A stretch of DNA of 64,000 nt from Rheinheimera aquimaris (GTDB lineage Bacteria > Pseudomonadota > Gammaproteobacteria > Enterobacterales > Alteromonadaceae). The notes beneath the pieces were generated by a model, which searched no databases, was not told the DNA's origin, and saw only the letters and a program-made list of their open reading frames with translations. A program made the position numbers and the translations under genes. The stretch lies in assembly GCF_020531985.1 (NCBI RefSeq), contig NZ_JAJAVQ010000008.1, positions 19,148 to 83,147 of the forward strand, in the 5' to 3' direction. This document shows, piece after piece, positions 18,929 through 28,802 of the stretch (its first letter is position 1; the number at the start of each line of letters is the position of its first letter).

Positions 18929-20436
18929 TACACGTCCTCACGGGTGACGCGCAACACTTCTTCCAGTGTGGTTTCACCGTTTAATACCTTGCTAAAGCCG
19001 TCAGCACGGATACTGGGGCTGTGCTGACGCACATATTTTTCAATCGCCTGCTCGCCCTTACCATTGTGAATAAGCTCGCGGATATGCTCATCGACCAGCA
19101 GCAGCTCATGAATACCGGTACGGCCGCGATAACCGCTAAAGTTACAGTGCTCGCAACCGGTTGCACGGTAAATCAGCACGCCATCTTTTTTAGCAACGCC
19201 AAGCAGATTACGCTCTTCTTTATCGGGTTCATGTGCAGCTTTGCAGTGCGGACACAGTGTCCGTACCAGCCTTTGTGCCAGCACACCGAGTAAGCTGGAG
19301 GACAGCAAAAATGCTTCGACGCCCATGTCTTCCAATCGAGTAATAGCACCGGCTGCAGTATTGGTGTGTAGCGTGGATAATACCAGGTGGCCGGTTAAAC
19401 TGGCCTGGACGGCAATTTGGGCGGTTTCAAGGTCACGTATCTCGCCCACCATCACCACATCCGGGTCCTGGCGCAGTATCGCTCTTAAACCGCGGGCAAA
19501 AGTCATATTCACCTTGGTATTTACCTGGGTTTGGCCTATACCTTCCAGCTCATATTCAATAGGGTCTTCGACGGTGAGAATATTACGATCTTTAGTATTA
19601 ATTTCAGTTAAGCCGGCATACAAGGTGGTACTTTTACCGGAACCTGTCGGGCCTGTTACCAGAATGATGCCGTGCGGCTTTAGTATCAGCTGCGAAAACG
19701 CCTGCTGCACTGACGGCGTCATACCCAGGTCGGCCAGGTTCAGGTGTGAGTTATTTTTATCCAGCAGACGCAGCACTACGCGCTCGCCATGGCTGGATGG
19801 CATCGTCGACACCCGCACATCTACTGCACGGCCGGCTATACGCAGGCTGATGCGGCCATCCTGCGGCACGCGTTTCTCGGCAATATCCAGCTTTGCCATA
19901 ACCTTAATCCGCGATACTAGTAAGCTCGACAGACGGCGGTTCGGCCGCAATACCTCTCGTAAAATACCATCCACCCGAAACCGCACTATCAGTGCTTTTT
20001 CAAAGGTTTCAACATGGATATCCGAGGCGCCAAGTTTAATTGCCTCACCCAGCATGGCATTAATCAGCTTGATGATAGGCGCGTCGTCTTCGTTTTCCAG
20101 TAAGTCTTCGCTTTCCTGAATATCATCCGCTAACGAGGCTAAATTCACCTCATTGCCAATGTCTTCCATCAACTGCTGCGCTTCGGAAGAGTCACGCTGA
20201 TAACTGGCTTCCAGCAAGGCTTCAAATTCAACGGCAGATAAGCGCTTTATCTGAAATGGCTCGGCCAGCATACGGCGCACTTCTAACACGGCAGCAGGTG
20301 CTGTCGCGGTGTGAATATACAACTGCCAACCATGATCCTGCTGCTGCAGCAACACGCCGTGGCGTTTGGCAAAGCCAAACGGCAGCCGGATGCGGTTGCT
20401 GGCAGGTATAACCTGCTCTGCGTCCAGCGCGTCCAT
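18928..20436 (-). CDS. gspE: Type II secretion system ATPase E
   Basis: 502 aa hexameric ATPase. N1E/N2E domains (1-130) bind GspL; Walker A is GPTGSGKST at 262-270; the Asp box is [20 protein letters not shown], Walker B is [12 protein letters not shown] and the His box is [13 protein letters not shown]. The C-terminal zinc finger shows CPHC and, about 30 residues on, CEHC. All catalytic features are intact. It overlaps gspD and gspF by one base each (TAATG). Confidence 0.97.
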   Translation of the reverse strand: MDALDAEQVIPASNRIRLPFGFAKRHGVLLQQQDHGWQLYIHTATAPAAVLEVRRMLAEPFQIKRLSAVEFEALLEASYQRDSSEAQQLMEDIGNEVNLASLADDIQESEDLLENEDDAPIIKLINAMLGEAIKLGASDIHVETFEKALIVRFRVDGILREVLRPNRRLSSLLVSRIKVMAKLDIAEKRVPQDGRISLRIAGRAVDVRVSTMPSSHGERVVLRLLDKNNSHLNLADLGMTPSVQQAFSQLILKPHGIILVTGPTGSGKSTTLYAGLTEINTKDRNILTVEDPIEYELEGIGQTQVNTKVNMTFARGLRAILRQDPDVVMVGEIRDLETAQIAVQASLTGHLVLSTLHTNTAAGAITRLEDMGVEAFLLSSSLLGVLAQRLVRTLCPHCKAAHEPDKEERNLLGVAKKDGVLIYRATGCEHCNFSGYRGRTGIHELLLVDEHIRELIHNGKGEQAIEKYVRQHSPSIRADGFSKVLNGETTLEEVLRVTREDV

Positions 20437-22562
20437 TAGTCTTGCTTCCGTGGTTCTGCCGCGCCTGCAGCCGGCTGTTGTTGCTTATCCATATACTCAT
20501 CAAAGGTTGGTGGCAGTGCCAGGCTATCATCCCACTCTGGCAGCACCACCTGATCAGTCATCGGCATCAGCCTGATGCCTTCTTCCTGGCGTTTTAACTG
20601 CTCAGCGCGGATATAGTTATATTTGGTTTTCGAAATGCCGGAGATAGCCGAGCCTTCACGTACGATAGTGGCTTTGATAAACACCATCAGATTGCGCTTT
20701 TGCTTGGTGACACTGGTCGATTTAAACAGATGCCCCAGTATTGGAATATCGCCCAGCAACGGCACTTTAGACTCACTTTCCTGCACGTCTTCGTCAATTA
20801 AACCGCCCAGCACGACAGTGGCGCCATCATCGGCCATCACAGTCGTTTTGATCTCGCGTTTATTAATCGTAATATCTACAGCAGTGGCGCCACCAATGCT
20901 GGACACTTCCTGCTCGATGGTTAATTGCACCGCATCACCTTCGTTAATCTGCGGTGTCACTTTAAGCTTAATACCCACTTCCTGTCGGTCTACCTGCTGG
21001 AATGGGTTAGTGTTATTGGAGCCGGTGGTAGAGCCGGTAATAACCGGTACTTCCTGCCCTACCAGGAAAAAGGCTTCCTGATTATCCATAGTGGTAATAT
21101 GCGGTGTTGCCAATACATTAGAGTTGGTGCTGGTGCGTACTGCCTGCAGAACTGCAGCCCAATCGCCTTTGTAAAATCCGACCATAGCACCATTTAAGCC
21201 GCTTAATACATCAGCCAGAAGAGAGTAGTCGCGGTTAGAATCAGGTACAGTAGTTGTAACTTCACGACCATCGACAATAGTTGTGGTGGTAGAACCTTTG
21301 GTAACCTGCGACGCTACCGCTGCACCACCTGCCACACTGATAATAGGAATGGTATTGCCGTTATTAAAGTTAGTACCACCACCATTAGCGTTTAGCCACT
21401 GCACACCAAAATCGGTACCGTCGCCTTCAAACACTTCAACAATTATCGCCTCTACCAGCACCTGAGCGCGACGGATATCCAGCTGGCGCAGCACTTCTTC
21501 CAGCGAGCGCATCATATCGGGCTGTGCCGTGATCACCAGCGAGTTACTGTCAGCGTGGGCTTCTATACTGATAGCGCGGCCCTGATTGGCTGACGCACTG
21601 CGCCCACCCTGTGCACCGGCTGCACCTGTTGCGCCCTGCACTTCAGCAACGATAGAATCGCTTACACCTTTAAGCACCGGCACCAGCTCTTCGGCTTTGG
21701 CATATTTTAAATAGAATACCCGGGTGTTACCGCTGGTTTGCAGTTCGCTGTCCAAACGCTTAGCCAGCTCGATTACCCGCTGGCGCGCCTGTAATTCGCC
21801 ACTGACAATCACACTGTTGGTACGCTCGTCTGCGACGATACGCGGCACCAGAAAATCAGGCTGTTCAGCCCGGCCCTGGCTTTTATAAATACTTTCCAGA
21901 ATACGGACAATTTCCGGCGCCGACGCATACTGCAGCTTAACAATTTCCAGCTCCTGATCGCCGGCTTTGTCTACGCGCTGAATAATATCCACCAGACGGT
22001 TTACCACCGCAGCCGGGCCAGTCATCATAATGACGTTAGACGGGTCGTAGTTGACAACATGGCCACCACCGGCCTGGTTACTGAATTGTCGCAGCAACGG
22101 TGCCAGCTCGCGCACTGACACATTACGCACCTGCACCACCCGGGTGACCATTTCATCGCCCTGCCCAGGGGAATCATCTGTCACTACCGGTATATTGCTG
22201 GTTTTGGCATCTTTGTTGCGCACCACTTTCAGCACGCCGTTGTCCATTTCCACCACGGCAAAGCTGTATACTTCCAACACGTTAAGGAAAAACTGGTAAT
22301 ACTGCTGTTCGTTCAGCATTTCGTAGCTGCGCACATTAATACGGCCACGTACCTGAGGGTCGACAATAATGGTTTTTTTCAGGTTCATGCCAACAATATT
22401 AATAAACTCATTAATATCGGTGCCTTTAAAGTTTGGCGAGTACATCACCTCTTCCTGGGCGACAACTGAAGCTGCCGGAACCAGCACAGCACTAAGCGCA
22501 GCGGCAACCAGCATACTGGCCAGTGACCGGCGGGAGAAAAGAGAAAATTGCCCTGATTTCAT
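20436..22562 (-). CDS. gspD: Type II secretion system secretin D
   Basis: 708 aa outer-membrane channel. Signal peptide about 1-36 (ending VVAQ/EEV), N0 domain ([20 protein letters not shown]), three N-type repeats, and the secretin core with [21 protein letters not shown] glycine-rich insert with [11 protein letters not shown] lies between the N3 half-repeats. The protein ends in a Q/E-rich S-domain-like tail. No pilotin gene is seen nearby. 27 bases separate it from gspC. Confidence 0.97.
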   Translation of the reverse strand: MKSGQFSLFSRRSLASMLVAAALSAVLVPAASVVAQEEVMYSPNFKGTDINEFINIVGMNLKKTIIVDPQVRGRINVRSYEMLNEQQYYQFFLNVLEVYSFAVVEMDNGVLKVVRNKDAKTSNIPVVTDDSPGQGDEMVTRVVQVRNVSVRELAPLLRQFSNQAGGGHVVNYDPSNVIMMTGPAAVVNRLVDIIQRVDKAGDQELEIVKLQYASAPEIVRILESIYKSQGRAEQPDFLVPRIVADERTNSVIVSGELQARQRVIELAKRLDSELQTSGNTRVFYLKYAKAEELVPVLKGVSDSIVAEVQGATGAAGAQGGRSASANQGRAISIEAHADSNSLVITAQPDMMRSLEEVLRQLDIRRAQVLVEAIIVEVFEGDGTDFGVQWLNANGGGTNFNNGNTIPIISVAGGAAVASQVTKGSTTTTIVDGREVTTTVPDSNRDYSLLADVLSGLNGAMVGFYKGDWAAVLQAVRTSTNSNVLATPHITTMDNQEAFFLVGQEVPVITGSTTGSNNTNPFQQVDRQEVGIKLKVTPQINEGDAVQLTIEQEVSSIGGATAVDITINKREIKTTVMADDGATVVLGGLIDEDVQESESKVPLLGDIPILGHLFKSTSVTKQKRNLMVFIKATIVREGSAISGISKTKYNYIRAEQLKRQEEGIRLMPMTDQVVLPEWDDSLALPPTFDEYMDKQQQPAAGAAEPRKQD

Positions 22563-22589
22563 TAATTTATAACCAATTAGTTTTAATAA

Positions 22590-23537
22590 TTATTGTGATA
22601 GACTTACCAGAATATCTCTGATCTCACCATCGCGTTCTACTTTGATTGCCGCTTCTTTGGCTTCGCGTAACTCATTTATTACGCTCATCGCCTGCTGCAT
22701 ATCATTTAATGCAATACCATTTATCTCTACCGCCAGATCATTTGGCTGTAAGCCAAGCTGGGTAAACAAACTGGGGTCTTTACCCGGCATTAAGCGATAC
22801 CCGGCCAGCTGGCCATTGACCCTGTGTGGCGACACCCTGATGTAGTCAAAAAACTTCATTGGCTCGGCTATCAGCTCTTCGCGGCGCAGTTCAAGTTGTT
22901 CATTGACCTGCAGCGGCTGCATTTCCATCGGCTCGGCAACCGGTGCCATATCAACAGCCGGCTCATCATTAGAAGGCTCGTCAGCCCGGCCAAGGCCGGC
23001 ATTGGCCTGAGCAATTTTGGTATATTCAAAGCCATCCAGCATCAGCGTTTCATAGCGCCCGGCTTGCTGCAGCAATACCCTGTCAGACAACACTTGCTTT
23101 AAAACCGCATTGGTACCTTCTATCTTATCGTCAACTGCATAGGTGGCTTCAACGCCGCGGCTTTCGATAATAGCGCTACCTTGGTTCGGCTCAGAACCAA
23201 CAGCCACCAGGCCTGTCAGCTTCACATTCAGCTGGGTTTTGGGCGCTTCTGTCACCACCGGTGCCGCCGTCTTTATCGGTTCTACCGAGGCTTTACCAAA
23301 TAACGAAAACCCGGTTAACGCTGCCAGGCTAATGCCGCCACTTTGTTTTACCACTACGCTGGTATTTGGCCTTGGAGAAAATACCGGTGTATCAGCTGGC
23401 AGCAGTTGCCAGGTTAATCTGGCCAGCAACCACGCCAGTGCGAGCACTAAAAGCAGGTTCAGCCCTTGCTGTACCTGCTTTAGCGGCACCTTTTGTAATT
23501 GCTTCATTAGCTGTTGCGTGTCTAATAACGGCTTCAT
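22590..23537 (-). CDS. gspC: Type II secretion system protein C
   Basis: 315 aa bitopic inner-membrane protein. TM at about 28-45 (LNLLLVLALAWLLARLTW), HR domain (GFSLFGKA, LNVKLTGLVAVGSEPNQG), an acidic linker rich in E/P and a C-terminal PDZ-like domain (SPHRVNGQLAGYRLMPGKDP, LGLQPNDLAVEINGIAL). It couples the inner-membrane platform to the GspD secretin. First gene of the operon; a sigma-70 promoter lies just upstream. Confidence 0.96.
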   Translation of the reverse strand: MKPLLDTQQLMKQLQKVPLKQVQQGLNLLLVLALAWLLARLTWQLLPADTPVFSPRPNTSVVVKQSGGISLAALTGFSLFGKASVEPIKTAAPVVTEAPKTQLNVKLTGLVAVGSEPNQGSAIIESRGVEATYAVDDKIEGTNAVLKQVLSDRVLLQQAGRYETLMLDGFEYTKIAQANAGLGRADEPSNDEPAVDMAPVAEPMEMQPLQVNEQLELRREELIAEPMKFFDYIRVSPHRVNGQLAGYRLMPGKDPSLFTQLGLQPNDLAVEINGIALNDMQQAMSVINELREAKEAAIKVERDGEIRDILVSLSQ

Positions 23538-23563
23538 TGCACACTTCTACATTAAAAGAGAAA

Positions 23564-23592
23564 ATTATCTTACCCAGTTGTCTGGCAGCCAA
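23564..23592 (-). promoter_or_regulatory. Sigma-70 promoter of the gsp operon
   Basis: On the minus strand: TTGGCT (23592-23587), a 17-base spacer, then GATAAT (23569-23564). It predicts a start near 23557 and a leader of about 20 bases before the gspC ATG. The match (4 of 6 and 5 of 6) and spacing are good, and no other candidate in the short divergent region is better. Confidence 0.6.
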
Positions 23593-23669
23593 CAAGGTCA
23601 GCACCAAGATTTACAAGGTATTAACCACGTTTTTTTGCTTTCTGCCGCCTATTTCCCCCGCTTTGGCAC

Positions 23670-23675
23670 TATAAT
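23670..23675 (+). promoter_or_regulatory. -10 box for hslR-hslO
   Basis: A perfect TATAAT lies 37 bases before the hslR ATG and predicts a start near 23682. No convincing -35 is visible, so an activator or an alternative sigma factor may assist; I see no clear heat-shock (sigma-32) promoter. Confidence 0.5.
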
Positions 23676-23711
23676 GGCGGTCTTAGTTCGGCAACAGCAG
23701 TGATAAATTTT

Positions 23712-24125
23712 ATGTCGTCAGCAAAAACGCCGGCACAGTCTGACAGCCCAATATTACGATTAGATAAATGGCTGTGGGCTTGCCGCTTTTATAAAACCCG
23801 TGCTTTGGCGAAAGAGATGATCGAAGGCGGTAAAGTACATTATAATGGCCAGCGCTGCAAAGCCAGTAAAACGGTAGAGCCGGGCGCTACGGTAAAACTG
23901 GCCCAGGGCACCGATGAAAAAACCGTTGTTGTGCTGGGTTTATCAGAGAAACGTTTGTCGGCACCACTGGCGCAGGCTTTGTATGAAGAAACCGCCGACA
24001 GTATTGAACAGCGGTTAAAGCGGGCTGAGCTTAGAAAAACCAACAGCTTGTTTGCCCCGCACCCGGAAACCAAACCTGACAAAAAAGAGCGGCGTAAACT
24101 GCTCTTATTAAAATCGCAGCAGTAA
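23712..24125 (+). CDS. hslR: Heat-shock ribosome-associated protein Hsp15
   Basis: 137 aa from ATG 23712; a GTG at 23700 would add four residues. The S4 RNA-binding domain covers about 17-75 (LDKWLWACRFYKTRALAKEM, GGKVHYNGQRC), followed by the conserved tail (ALYEETADSIEQR, HPETKPDKKERRKLL). Hsp15 binds 50S subunits carrying nascent chains and helps recycle them. Nine bases separate it from hslO, a pairing conserved across gammaproteobacteria. Confidence 0.95.
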   Translation: MSSAKTPAQSDSPILRLDKWLWACRFYKTRALAKEMIEGGKVHYNGQRCKASKTVEPGATVKLAQGTDEKTVVVLGLSEKRLSAPLAQALYEETADSIEQRLKRAELRKTNSLFAPHPETKPDKKERRKLLLLKSQQ

Positions 24126-24134
24126 GAGAACAGC

Positions 24135-24983
24135 ATGAACTCAGATAATTTATTCCGCTTTTTATTTCAGCAACGCAACGTACGCGGCGAGATAGTGCTG
24201 TTGTCGTCTAGCCTTGACCAAATGCTCTTGCACCACAGCTATCCGCAGCCAGTGAAGCAGCTACTGGCAGAATTGGTTGCTGCGACTAGCCTGCTGACTG
24301 CCACATTAAAGTTTGAAGGTGATATCGCTGTGCAGGTGCAGGGCGACGGCCCGGTGCGTTTTGCGGCCGTGAACGGTACAGACCAACAACAGTTCCGTGG
24401 TGTCGTGCGGATGCAAGCGGAAATTACCGGTAGCAGTTTCCGCGACCTTATCGGTGAAGGTTACCTGCTGGTTACCATTACACCTAAGCAAGGTGAGCGT
24501 TATCAGGGCATTATTCCCCTCAGCGGTGATAGCCTGACGACTACGCTGGAAGCTTATTTTGCCCAATCAGAGCAGTTACCCACGCGCTTGTACCTGTATA
24601 CCGACTTACAACCTGAGCATTGTCGCGCTGCCGGCTTTATGCTGCAGGTACTGCCGGTTGAGCAGCAAAAAGCCAAAGCCGATTTTGATGATCTGGTTAT
24701 GCTAAGCGATACGCTGACACAGACCGAAATTTTTGACCTGCCAGCTGAGCAGTTGCTGTACCGACTGTTCCACCAGGAACAGGTTGAGCTTTTCCCGGCG
24801 CAGCAAGTCAGTTTTGTTTGCGGCTGTTCCCGTGAAAAATGCAGTTCTGCTATTGTCAGTCTCGGCCGTGATGTCATCAACGAGCATATTGCTGAAGGCA
24901 AACTGGATATTAGCTGCGAATATTGCAATAAAACCTACCATTTTAGCCGCGAAGATTTAACCCAACTGCTGCAACAGCTGTAA
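24135..24983 (+). CDS. hslO: Redox-regulated chaperone Hsp33
   Basis: 282 aa. The N-terminal chaperone domain carries the family motifs (FLFQQRNVRGEIVLL, VQVQGDGPVRFAAVNG), and a C-terminal zinc redox switch has CGC near 234-236 and CEYC about 30 residues later, the CxC-X27-32-CxxC arrangement. Oxidation releases zinc and activates holdase function. Second gene of hslR-hslO; a strong terminator follows at 25013. Confidence 0.97.
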   Translation: MNSDNLFRFLFQQRNVRGEIVLLSSSLDQMLLHHSYPQPVKQLLAELVAATSLLTATLKFEGDIAVQVQGDGPVRFAAVNGTDQQQFRGVVRMQAEITGSSFRDLIGEGYLLVTITPKQGERYQGIIPLSGDSLTTTLEAYFAQSEQLPTRLYLYTDLQPEHCRAAGFMLQVLPVEQQKAKADFDDLVMLSDTLTQTEIFDLPAEQLLYRLFHQEQVELFPAQQVSFVCGCSREKCSSAIVSLGRDVINEHIAEGKLDISCEYCNKTYHFSREDLTQLLQQL

Positions 24984-25012
24984 ACTCAGATCTTATCTAC
25001 TGCTATGAAAAC

Positions 25013-25037
25013 GTTACCGGCTTGCCGGTAACTTTTT
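25013..25037 (+). terminator. Intrinsic terminator of hslR-hslO
   Basis: A perfect 8-bp stem GTTACCGG / CCGGTAAC with loop CTTG and a following run of five T, 29 bases after the hslO stop. Confidence 0.85.
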
Positions 25038-25125
25038 CGTGATTTATACCGCCAGCCGCCAATCTCCCATCCAATACCAAATATAAATAACATTAAAATT
25101 CAATTACTTAACCATAAAAAATAAT

Positions 25126-25142
25126 CTGGCATGACTTTGGCT
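25126..25142 (+). promoter_or_regulatory. Sigma-54 promoter (-24/-12)
   Basis: CTGGCATGACTTTGGCT against the consensus YTGGCACGRNNNTTGCW: GG at 25128-25129 and GC at 25140-25141, exactly 12 apart, with 11 of 13 defined positions matched. It predicts a start near 25153, 45 bases before the DUF1328 gene. Confidence 0.7.
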
Positions 25143-25197
25143 ATAGCTAATACATCGTTTTCTTACGATCTGTGCATCAAGCACTAAGGAGCAAAGT

Positions 25198-25374
25198 ATG
25201 TTGGGTTGGGCATTAACATTTTTAGTTATCGCACTGATAGCAGCAGTGCTGGGTTTTGGTGGTATTGCCGGTGCAGCAGCCGGTATAGCCAAGGTAATTT
25301 TCTTTATCTTCATCGTGTTGCTGGTGATCTCTTTGCTGGTGAATGCGTTGCGGGGAAAATCGCCAAGGCTTTAA
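25198..25374 (+). CDS. DUF1328 small membrane protein (YtjA-like)
   Basis: 58 aa, nearly all hydrophobic: [20 protein letters not shown], then [20 protein letters not shown] and [13 protein letters not shown]. Two transmembrane helices around a Gly/Ala-rich hinge are the DUF1328 pattern. AAGGA lies seven bases before the ATG. It is preceded by a sigma-54 promoter and followed 29 bases later by a small lipoprotein gene, probably on the same transcript. Family function unknown; members often turn up with stress-response genes. Confidence 0.88.
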   Translation: MLGWALTFLVIALIAAVLGFGGIAGAAAGIAKVIFFIFIVLLVISLLVNALRGKSPRL

Positions 25375-25403
25375 TTTAATTAATTTACAGAAGGATAAAA
25401 ATT

Positions 25404-25598
25404 ATGACGTTAGCAAATCTTATGAGCCGTTTCGCACTGGTTGCCATGCTTGCACTGTCTGTCGTGGCTTGTGAAGACAACAACGCAGAGGAAGTCGGTG
25501 AGACAATAGATGAAGTTGTGACTGACGCCGGCAACAAAGTCGAAGATGTCTGTGAAGATGTGAAAGATAAAGCAGATGCCGAAGATAAAGACTGCTAA
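25404..25598 (+). CDS. Small acidic lipoprotein (entericidin-like in layout)
   Basis: 64 aa. Signal MTLANLMSRFALVAMLALSV with lipobox VVAC (Cys23), then a very acidic mature part of about 40 residues with helical periodicity (VGETIDEVVTDAGNKVEDVC) and two further cysteines (Cys53, Cys64). AAGGAT is nine bases upstream of the ATG. It follows the DUF1328 gene at 29 bases and is closed by a terminator at 25607. I do not recognise a named family; only the membrane anchor is secure. Confidence 0.75.
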   Translation: MTLANLMSRFALVAMLALSVVACEDNNAEEVGETIDEVVTDAGNKVEDVCEDVKDKADAEDKDC

Positions 25599-25606
25599 TT
25601 TATAAG

Positions 25607-25634
25607 CGGCAACAGTTAATACTGTTGCCGTTTT
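25607..25634 (+). terminator. Intrinsic terminator after the small lipoprotein
   Basis: A perfect 10-bp stem CGGCAACAGT / ACTGTTGCCG with loop TAAT, followed by TTTT. It closes the DUF1328-lipoprotein unit. Confidence 0.85.
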
Positions 25635-25685
25635 CCTGTTTCGCCCTTCAGCCAGACGGTACTTTCTGAAAAGGTACTCTGTATT

Positions 25686-27332
25686 ATGACCGTAGCCGCA
25701 CTTTACATCTGCCTCGCACTTTTATTCACTGTTGCCAGTTGGCTCGCGCCCTATTTGTTGTTAAAACTATTGCTGGCCTGGGTGGCGCTTTCATTGTTTG
25801 TCGTCAGCTCAGCCTACTGGCTGAACAGCGCCAGTGTGTTTCGTAAACGCAGTGATGGCAGTATCCCCTGGTATAGCTACTGGTTGTTTATTCCATTTCT
25901 GTTAGGTGCAGGCGCTTATAACCTTTTTACCAGGCGCCGGGATACAGTGCCGGCCATGCAACGGGTAGCGAAAGGATTATTTCTGGGTGCACGCCTGACT
26001 ACTGCAGACTTACCCGAATTGCAAAAAAACCGCATTACTGCGGTATTGGATGTCACTGCCGAGTTTGCTGCACTTGATGGCCTTAGCCAGATGGAAGGCA
26101 TGCAGTATCTGAATGTGCCGGTTTTGGATCACGCCAGCCCGACCACGGCACAACTGAAGCAAAGCGTGCTATGGCTACAACAGCAACGCGCCGCCGGTAG
26201 AAGAATCTTAGTGCATTGTGCTTTGGGTCGAGGTCGCTCGGTATTGGTGTTGGCTGCATTTTTATTAAGCCGCCACAACAGCAAAAAAGCTGAGCAAGCG
26301 CTGGCGCTGATTAAGCAAGTCCGACACACCGCCCGGCTAAACCGGCACCAGCTTGCCGCTTTACATCGCTTTGTCGACGGCTTTGATAGCCCGGATCCAA
26401 GCCCTGTCTGGCTGATTGCGAATCCGGTATCCGGCGGTGGTAAGTGGCATGAAGCCGAGGCGGAAATAGTTAGTCTGTTGTCGCCTTTTATGACCCTCGA
26501 AATCAAACTGAGCAACGCAGGTTGCTCTGCCCGCCAACTAGCACAGCAAGCCAGACAAGCCGGTTGCAAACTGGTTATTGCCTGCGGCGGCGATGGCACT
26601 GTTACCGAAGTGGCCTCGGCTTTGGTTGGCAGCGATACCTGCCTCGGCATTATTCCGCTGGGTACGACTAACGCCTTGAGCCATGCCTTGTGGGGCATCA
26701 GTGCCAAACTGATGCCGGTACGCTCAGCTTGTCTGAATATTCTCGATGGCCAGAGCCACGCGATAGACACTGCGCACTGCAATGATAAATTAATGCTGCT
26801 GCTCGCCGGCGTGGGTTTTGAACAGCAGATGGTTGCAGCTGCAGATAGAGACAAAAAAAACCAGCTCGGGCAGTTGGCTTACCTTAACGGGCTATGGCAG
26901 GCAGTGCAGAGCAATCATATTCAGTCACTGTGGGTAAAATTTGATGAGCAACCGGAGCAGCCACTCGACACCGCCAGCCTGGTTGTTGCCAATGCCGCCC
27001 CGCTGACAACACTTCTTGCGCAGGGCCGTGGCGCACCAGATTTAACCGACGGCAAACTGGATATCACCTGGCTGCTGGCTGATAACGAGGATAGCCAATT
27101 CCTTGGTCTGGCAGAGCTGGCGTTAGCCGGGCTAACCAACATCAACCCCAGCGTTGCCAGCCAGAGCTGCCAGGCCAGCAAAATTGCAGTGCGCCGCCAG
27201 GATGACCAACCACTGCATTATGTAATTGACGGCGAGCTATTTGAAGCCAAAACTCTGGAGATTAGCATCAACCCGACGTCATTATGTGTAATGCTGGCTG
27301 ACGATGACACAGAAGATACTCCTGTCAGCTGA
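25686..27332 (+). CDS. Membrane-anchored fusion of a dual-specificity phosphatase and a diacylglycerol/lipid kinase domain
   Basis: 548 aa in three parts. About 1-85: three hydrophobic segments (ALYICLALLFTVASWLAPYL, LLLAWVALSLFVVSSAYWL, YWLFIPFLLGAGAY). About 90-232: a DSP/PTP-like phosphatase with the P-loop HCALGRGRS (Cys178, Arg184) and an upstream general acid candidate in VPVLDHASP. About 240-540: a DAGK/YegS-type kinase with NPVSGGG (246-252), CGGDGTVTEV (GGDGT at 301-305) and PLGTTN (324-329). All active-site motifs look intact. An inner-membrane role in phospholipid or phosphoinositide-like phosphate turnover is likely; the substrate is unknown. Convergent with the sigma-54 regulator, six bases apart. 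Confidence 0.88.
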   Translation: MTVAALYICLALLFTVASWLAPYLLLKLLLAWVALSLFVVSSAYWLNSASVFRKRSDGSIPWYSYWLFIPFLLGAGAYNLFTRRRDTVPAMQRVAKGLFLGARLTTADLPELQKNRITAVLDVTAEFAALDGLSQMEGMQYLNVPVLDHASPTTAQLKQSVLWLQQQRAAGRRILVHCALGRGRSVLVLAAFLLSRHNSKKAEQALALIKQVRHTARLNRHQLAALHRFVDGFDSPDPSPVWLIANPVSGGGKWHEAEAEIVSLLSPFMTLEIKLSNAGCSARQLAQQARQAGCKLVIACGGDGTVTEVASALVGSDTCLGIIPLGTTNALSHALWGISAKLMPVRSACLNILDGQSHAIDTAHCNDKLMLLLAGVGFEQQMVAAADRDKKNQLGQLAYLNGLWQAVQSNHIQSLWVKFDEQPEQPLDTASLVVANAAPLTTLLAQGRGAPDLTDGKLDITWLLADNEDSQFLGLAELALAGLTNINPSVASQSCQASKIAVRRQDDQPLHYVIDGELFEAKTLEISINPTSLCVMLADDDTEDTPVS

Positions 27333-27338
27333 GCAGTA

Positions 27339-28685
27339 TTATTGGTCAGTCTGCTGATACTTTTCCAACTTGTTGTACAAGGTTTTCACACTGATCCCCA
27401 GTTGTTGAGCGGTATCCGTTTTATTGCCAGCGTTTTGCTCCAGAGTATTCAGAATCGCAGCCTTTTCCAGATCGTCCAGTGGTACCCCACAAGGCACTTC
27501 TGCCAGGCACTGTGCATCAGCCTCGGTATCTTCTGTGTTCAGCAATAAGTGCTCAGGCAGGATCTGCTTGTCAGACAAAATGTACGCACGTTCAATAGCA
27601 TGTTTAAGCTCTCTGACATTACCTGGCCAATTGTGGCTGGCGATAAGCTGCATAGCCTCTTCTGTCAGTAACTTCTCTTGCTGCTCCTGCGCATTGCGAT
27701 AAGCTAAAAAATGTTGTGCCAGGCCGCTGATGTCGCTACCTCTGTCACGAAGTGGGGGTACATGCACCGGAAACTGCGCCAGACGAAAATATAAATCTTC
27801 GCGCAATAAGCCCTCTGCAATTGCCTGCTGCGGATCACGGTTAGTCGCTGCGATGACTCTAACGTCGGCCTGGTGTGTCTTATCAGTACCTACCGGCCGG
27901 AACTCACCACTTTCCAGCACACGCAGTAGCTTAACCTGCTGCTCCGTTGGCATCTCTGTAATTTCATCCAGAAACAAGGTTCCGCCCTGGGCCTGGGTAA
28001 ATACCCCCTGATGGTCGCGTAATGCCCCGGTAAAGGCGCCTTTACGATGGCCAAACAGTTCACTGTCTACCAGCTCTGGGCTAAGTGCCCCACAATTAAT
28101 GGCAACAAAGCGCTGTTCTGCCCGGTAGCTGGCCAGATGCAACGTATTCGCCACCAACTCCTTACCGGAACCGCTTTCACCGATCACCAGTACATTAGCA
28201 TCCGTTACCGCGACCTTACGCAACGTGCGGTACAGCTTCAGCATTACTCTGGACGAGCCAACCAACAGGCCAAACTGGTCAAGCATACTGGCTTTAGTGT
28301 CAGCAGGCTGACGTATATTGCTCAGCTGTTGATAAAAATCTTGCAGCGTCTCTAAAATGCATGACATATCAAGTGGTTGGCGAAAATGGTAACCTGCGCC
28401 AGAACGCATCAGCTCATCCAGCATCGGCTCTGCACTACCGTCGCTGACAAAAATAAAATCCATTTCCGCCAGCAAATGGCTGCTAATTAGCGGCTGATAG
28501 TCGGCTTCGCTTTCATGATCAACCTGAATAAAAGCCAGGTCACAGGGTTGTTGCAGTAGCTGTTCTGACCAGGGCGTGGTGTTACTGCTTCTGACAACCA
28601 CAAAACGCCGTACGATTTCGGACTGCATTAACTGGGCGCTCAGTTCAGGATCCTGCACATGTAAGAATAAGCGTGGCTGTGTCAT
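27339..28685 (-). CDS. Sigma-54-dependent transcriptional activator (bacterial enhancer-binding protein)
   Basis: 448 aa from the ATG at 28685. The frame can be opened to 28793, but the extended -10 at 28731-28739 lies inside that extension. Residues 1-130 resemble a receiver fold but show no clear acidic pocket (LFLHVQDPELSAQLMQSEIV), so it is probably not a phospho-acceptor. The AAA+ core has Walker A GESGSGKE, the sigma-54 contact loop GAFTGA, Walker B GGTLFLDEI and the arginine region LREDLYFRLAQFPV. It ends in a Fis-type HTH (TDTAQQLGISVKTLYNKLEK). The neighbouring sigma-54 promoters at 25126 and 29423 are likely targets. Confidence 0.92.
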   Translation of the reverse strand: MTQPRLFLHVQDPELSAQLMQSEIVRRFVVVRSSNTTPWSEQLLQQPCDLAFIQVDHESEADYQPLISSHLLAEMDFIFVSDGSAEPMLDELMRSGAGYHFRQPLDMSCILETLQDFYQQLSNIRQPADTKASMLDQFGLLVGSSRVMLKLYRTLRKVAVTDANVLVIGESGSGKELVANTLHLASYRAEQRFVAINCGALSPELVDSELFGHRKGAFTGALRDHQGVFTQAQGGTLFLDEITEMPTEQQVKLLRVLESGEFRPVGTDKTHQADVRVIAATNRDPQQAIAEGLLREDLYFRLAQFPVHVPPLRDRGSDISGLAQHFLAYRNAQEQQEKLLTEEAMQLIASHNWPGNVRELKHAIERAYILSDKQILPEHLLLNTEDTEADAQCLAEVPCGVPLDDLEKAAILNTLEQNAGNKTDTAQQLGISVKTLYNKLEKYQQTDQ

Positions 28686-28730
28686 ATTTAAGTACTCAGT
28701 TATCAGCTCTAACCCTATGTCAGCACTGTA

Positions 28731-28739
28731 ATTATAACA
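28731..28739 (-). promoter_or_regulatory. Extended -10 promoter of the sigma-54 activator gene
   Basis: On the minus strand TGTTATAAT is a perfect TGnTATAAT extended -10. It predicts a start near 28724 and a 39-base leader to the ATG at 28685. A weak -35 is acceptable with an extended -10. Confidence 0.55.
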
Positions 28740-28802
28740 ATGCCCATTGGTAAAACTTACCTGTCCCGTCGGCCTGTTGCACCTTACTGCCAAAAATAAT
28801 TA

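Noticed and set aside
19241..20119. 292-aa plus-strand frame
   Set aside because: Antisense to gspE, whose Walker and zinc motifs are intact; no motif of its own.
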